This document shows, piece after piece, positions 5,633 through 9,140 of a stretch of 9,140 nucleotides of DNA (position 1 is the first letter of the stretch; each line of letters begins with the position of its first letter). Under the pieces are notes generated by a model, which worked only from the letters and a program-made list of their open reading frames with translations, had not been told where the DNA came from and did not search any database. The stretch comes from an uncultured Caulobacter sp. Its GTDB lineage: Bacteria > Pseudomonadota > Alphaproteobacteria > Caulobacterales > Caulobacteraceae. The translations under genes were made by a program, and so were the position numbers. The stretch spans positions 1 through 9,140 of the forward strand of contig CALALX010000131.1 of assembly GCA_937925635.1 (NCBI GenBank). Reading direction: 5' to 3'.

Positions 5633-5655
5633 GGGCCGGAACATGTCCCCGGCCC
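5633..5655 (-). terminator. hairpin at the end of the DUF2948 gene
   Basis: GGGCCGG (5633-5639) and CCGGCCC (5649-5655) form a 7-bp GC-only stem with a 9-base loop, starting at the last base of the DUF2948 stop codon. No U-tract follows, so it is either a weak or factor-assisted terminator or a 3' stabilising stem. Its position would partly insulate brnTA from murA transcription. Confidence 0.4.
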
Positions 5656-6086
5656 TACCCCTCGTGCGCCGGCGCGCGCGGGGTCGGCCAGGGGTTGGAG
5701 ACATCCGCCAGGATCACGTCCAGGCATTCGACCTCGACCCTCAGGTCGCCGCCGCCGGCGAAGGTGAAGACCACCGCACCGCCCGGCGCCTCTCCCGGTT
5801 CGAACGCCAGGGACAGGAGTTCCACCACCGCGCCCCGGGCGTCGCGGCGCAGCTTGCGGCTCTTCACGCCCAGCACGCCGCCCAGCTGCAGGCCGGTGCG
5901 GACCCGCTCGCGCGCCTTGCCGCCGGCCTCCCAGCGGTAGCGGTTCAGCGCCAGGGTCAGCCGACGGGCGCGGGCATCGAAGCTGATGTCGCCGATCTTG
6001 CCCACCGCGTCCTGCAGCGCGGCCGAGATCACGGCCAGATCGTCGGCGTCCTCGGCCAGCAGGCGCAGCGGCGCGGGGTCGGCCAT
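5655..6086 (-). CDS. DUF2948 family protein, function unknown
   Basis: This 143-residue protein matches the alphaproteobacterial DUF2948 family. Signature stretches are PLRLLAEDADDLAVISAALQD (residues 6-26), FDARARRLTLALNRYRWE (36-53) and the C-terminal half, including VECLDVILADVSNPWPTP (119-136). It is soluble, with no signal peptide or membrane segment. Its role is unknown. The ATG starts two bases after the murA stop (TGATCATG), so it is almost certainly translated from the murA transcript. In the ancestral order hisD would follow it; here the BrnTA cassette sits between. Confidence 0.9.
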   Translation of the reverse strand: MADPAPLRLLAEDADDLAVISAALQDAVGKIGDISFDARARRLTLALNRYRWEAGGKARERVRTGLQLGGVLGVKSRKLRRDARGAVVELLSLAFEPGEAPGGAVVFTFAGGGDLRVEVECLDVILADVSNPWPTPRAPAHEG

Positions 6087-6088
6087 GA

Positions 6089-7387
<1,299 letters not shown>

Positions 7388-7439
7388 TCAGGCCCCTCGA
7401 AGCGCCGGCAGCCCCGGCGGCGGAGTAGATGAGGGCGCG

Positions 7440-7467
7440 GTTCTAACGGGCGCAAGCCCCCGCGCAA
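7440..7467 (-). promoter_or_regulatory. candidate murA promoter
   Basis: GTTAGAAC (minus strand, 7440-7447) matches 7 of 8 positions of the Caulobacter -10 consensus GCTANAWC. TTGCGCG (7461-7467) lies 13 bases upstream, within the 10-14 spacing of that promoter class, though it is a weaker -35. Transcription would start near 7434, giving a leader of about 45 bases before the murA ATG. Apart from this, I see nothing else identifiable in the 162-base gap 7388-7549. Confidence 0.45.
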
Positions 7468-7549
7468 GAGTCACTTGTACTTGATGCGTCCGGCCCGACG
7501 CCGGGTCCAATGGATTCCGTGAGGAGAATTGGCGAAGAGCGGCCGCGAT

Positions 7550-7699
7550 TCAGGCGTCTGCGTCGGTCGGCGACGTGGCGGCGGCGGCCGGGGCGGCCGG
7601 GGCGGCTTTGCGGCGACGCAGGTTCGCGCGCAGGGCCTCGGCGAGCTTCTTTTCGCGGCGCGCCTTGTCGGACAGGGGTTTCTCGGGCTTGTCGACCAT
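7550..7699 (-). CDS. conserved-type small basic protein (49 aa)
   Basis: A short frame from ATG 7699 to TGA 7550 encodes a 49-residue protein starting MVDKPEKPLSDKARREKKLA, continuing with EALRANLRRRK and ending in an Ala/Pro-rich tail. It is a charged amphipathic helix with a disordered C-terminus. Third codon positions are almost all G or C (GTC GAC AAG CCC GAG and so on), as in the neighbouring real genes. I recall small alphaproteobacterial proteins of the type SxKARRExRLAEALRANLRRRK encoded near murA; the function is unknown. A TTGACGC (-35 like, 7730-7736) lies upstream, but I see no good -10 or Shine-Dalgarno. It is divergent from tRNA-Thr. Confidence 0.72.
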   Translation of the reverse strand: MVDKPEKPLSDKARREKKLAEALRANLRRRKAAPAAPAAAATSPTDADA

Positions 7700-7793
7700 G
7701 GGCCGATTGGTGCGACGGCGACAAGTTGCGCGTCAAGCGGATTAGGGCTTCCCCCGCCCGGCGACTTTCGCTATCAGGCGCGCCTCGCCTTTC

Positions 7794-7868
<75 letters not shown>

Positions 7869-7888
7869 CTCTTGTGAGTGACAACGAC

Positions 7889-7926
7889 ACAGCCCCGCGG
7901 CGGCATCGCCCGGGGCTGTTGCGTTT
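7889..7926 (+). terminator. hairpin terminator after tRNA-Thr
   Basis: ACAGCCCCG (7889-7897) pairs perfectly with CGGGGCTGT (7911-7919), a 9-bp GC-rich stem. An inner GGCG/CGCC pairing can extend it around a GCAT loop. It is followed by TGCGTTT, a short imperfect T-tract typical of terminators in high-GC genomes. It sits between the tRNA and the NUDIX gene. Confidence 0.75.
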
Positions 7927-7973
7927 CCGGTCCGCGGTTTCGGACGGTGCAGAATCGGAACATCGACGGCGGC

Positions 7974-8570
7974 ATGACCAGACTTCGCAAGGACGGCGCT
8001 CCGGCGCCCGTCGACCTGCCGGTTCGCACGATACATTCCGGCTGGCTGGACCTGCTGATGGTGACGCTGACGGCGCCCGACGGCATGACCTATGAGCGCT
8101 ACGTCGAGGACCACGGGCGGGCGGTGGCGGTCCTGCCGTACAATCCGGCGACGCGCATGGCGCTGCTGGTGACCATGCCACGGGCGGCGCTTCGCTTCGC
8201 CGGCGGCGCGCCGGTGCTTGAAGCCCCGGCCGGGATCATCGAACCAGGCGAGGACGCCGCCGAATGCGCGCGGCGCGAACTGGTCGAGGAGGCCGGGCTG
8301 GAGATCGCCGATCTGGAGCCCGCCGGCGCGATCTGGGTGTCGCCCGGCACGACCACCGAACGCATCGACCTCTTTCTGGCCGCTTACGGGGACGCCCAGC
8401 GGACGGGCGCCGGCGGCGGCCTGGCGAGCGAGAACGAGAACATCACCGTCGTGGAGACGCCACTCGTCGACCTGTGGGCGACCTGCGAGCGGAGCGATGT
8501 CCCCTCCGACGCCAAGACGCGGGTGCTCGTCCAAACCCTGCGCGCGCGCCGGCCTGATCTGTTCGCCTGA
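7974..8570 (+). CDS. NUDIX hydrolase, ADP-ribose/GDP-mannose pyrophosphatase type
   Basis: NUDIX enzymes hydrolyse nucleoside diphosphates linked to another moiety. The 198-residue product has a perfect NUDIX box GX5EX7REUXEEXGU at about residues 87-109: GIIEPGE, then R101-E102-L-V-E105-E106-A-G-L. Context outside the box fits the NudF/NudK-like (TIGR00052) group: HGRAVAVLPYNP, an EAPAG lead-in, then ENENITVVETPL and DAKTRVLVQTL near the C-terminus. Substrate, ADP-ribose or a nucleotide sugar, cannot be fixed from sequence. I chose ATG 7974; the frame stays open back to a GTG at 7878, but that would run through the tRNA terminator. No strong Shine-Dalgarno is seen. The stop is one base from the converging holin-like gene. 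Confidence 0.92.
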   Translation: MTRLRKDGAPAPVDLPVRTIHSGWLDLLMVTLTAPDGMTYERYVEDHGRAVAVLPYNPATRMALLVTMPRAALRFAGGAPVLEAPAGIIEPGEDAAECARRELVEEAGLEIADLEPAGAIWVSPGTTTERIDLFLAAYGDAQRTGAGGGLASENENITVVETPLVDLWATCERSDVPSDAKTRVLVQTLRARRPDLFA

Positions 8571-8571
8571 C

Positions 8572-9105
8572 TCAGGGCCCGCGGCGCGGCGCCCGGTCGC
8601 CGAACCACCAGGCCAGGGCCGTCGAGGCCGAGAAGGCGATGGTCTCCACCGCCGTGCGAACCACGCCGGCCGCTGTGTCGGGCTCCAGCGCCCCGGCCGC
8701 GGCCGCCAGGAACAGCAGCGCGAACAGGACCCAGAGCAGCAGGGTCAGGGCCGGCCGGGTCAGGGCCCGCACGGCCGCCACCCACGGCCAATCAGCCGCC
8801 AGCGCGCCCTCGGCCCGAACCGACTCCGCCAGCCCGGTCCAGGAGCCCTCGGCGTCGGCCCTCGCCAGCGCCTGCCGGCCCGCCTCGGCCTCGCCCAGTC
8901 GCTGTCCCTCGGCCAGCCGCAGGTCGTGAGTCCAGCGGTCCTTTTCGTGGGACATCTCGAGCTGGCGGTCCTTGCGCTTTTCGCGCGTCTCGAAGATGGC
9001 CAGGCCGCGGTTGACGATCGAGCCCAGCGCGCCGAACGCCGCGCCGAGCGCGCCGCCGGCCAGGCCCGAGCCGGCGATCCCGGCGGTGGTGGTGATGACG
9101 TCCAT
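8572..9105 (-). CDS. holin-like membrane protein, phage/GTA type
   Basis: The 177-residue product has three hydrophobic parts. The N-terminal Gly/Ala-rich segment (about 7-38) contains GLAGGALGAAFGALG. There is a transmembrane helix at about 115-138 (RPALTLLLWVLFALLFLAAA) and another at about 148-167 ending WWFGDRAPRR. Between the first and second is a long charged coiled-coil-like helix (residues 40-95: REKRKDRQLEMSHEKDRW...). This layout and the C-terminal WWFGDR resemble three-TM holins and related proteins of phages and gene transfer agents, which permeabilise the inner membrane for cell lysis. The ATG has a strong GGAGG 7 bases upstream. Family assignment is by architecture, not by a search; a non-lytic small membrane protein is the alternative. 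The gene ends one base from the converging NUDIX gene. Confidence 0.68.
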   Translation of the reverse strand: MDVITTTAGIAGSGLAGGALGAAFGALGSIVNRGLAIFETREKRKDRQLEMSHEKDRWTHDLRLAEGQRLGEAEAGRQALARADAEGSWTGLAESVRAEGALAADWPWVAAVRALTRPALTLLLWVLFALLFLAAAAGALEPDTAAGVVRTAVETIAFSASTALAWWFGDRAPRRGP

Positions 9106-9116
9106 GATGAGCCTCC

Positions 9117-9140
9117 TCAGCCGATCGCGATGATCCAGAC
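9117..9140 (-). CDS. 3' end of an upstream gene, cut by the window edge
   Basis: Seven codons reading ...VWIIAIG then TGA (9117-9119) lie 11 bases upstream of the holin-like ATG. The stop merges with that gene's Shine-Dalgarno (TGAGGAGG), as in tightly packed operons. The hydrophobic end could be a membrane tail. Too little is present to identify the gene, and a chance open frame is possible. Confidence 0.4.
   Translation of the reverse strand, partial: VWIIAIG

Noticed and set aside
4609..5655. Attachment sites or target duplications flanking the BrnTA cassette
   Set aside because: I compared both edges by eye and found no direct repeat longer than about 5-6 bases; short matches such as CAGGA are chance-level.
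7878..7973. N-terminal extension of the NUDIX protein to a GTG at 7878
   Set aside because: It would translate through the tRNA-Thr terminator hairpin and adds sequence unlike NUDIX N-termini.

Overview
The window is high-GC DNA whose gene content and gene order point to an alphaproteobacterium of the Caulobacterales (Caulobacter, Phenylobacterium or a relative). The evidence is the colinear block murA / DUF2948 / hisD / UPF0262 / low-molecular-weight phosphatase / infA / maf / RNase E/G-like / yacG, all on the minus strand and ending beside a tRNA. UPF0262 and DUF2948 are typical alphaproteobacterial families. I recognised all families by motif; nothing was searched against a database.

Reading the minus strand in its direction of transcription (high to low coordinates): a 49-residue conserved-looking small protein (7699-7550) precedes murA (7387-6089), which has a plausible Caulobacter-type promoter upstream. 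DUF2948 follows two bases after murA. Next comes an accessory insertion at about 5655-4609: a BrnT/BrnA type II toxin-antitoxin pair plus a third small gene of unknown function, with its own promoter and two GTATATAC-centred operator-like palindromes. The housekeeping block then resumes with hisD, a REP-like hairpin element, UPF0262, a tyrosine-phosphatase/ArsC-like protein, infA, maf, a short RNase E/G-like protein and yacG. infA-maf, maf-RNase and RNase-yacG each overlap start to stop (GTGA, ATGA, GTGA), which suggests translational coupling. The first 32 bases are the 5' part of a tRNA on the minus strand, probably tRNA-Phe.

The plus strand carries tRNA-Thr(GGT) with a hairpin terminator, then a NUDIX hydrolase of the ADP-ribose/GDP-mannose pyrophosphatase type. 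Converging on it with a one-base gap is a holin-like membrane protein with three hydrophobic segments. The last codons of a further minus-strand gene are cut by the right edge.

Functionally the block mixes cell-wall synthesis (murA), histidine synthesis (hisD), translation initiation (infA), nucleotide-pool/division control (maf), RNA processing and gyrase control (yacG). The part least explained by housekeeping is the BrnTA cassette with its third gene. No gene-free stretch exceeds 300 bases; the longest (7388-7549) holds the murA promoter region.
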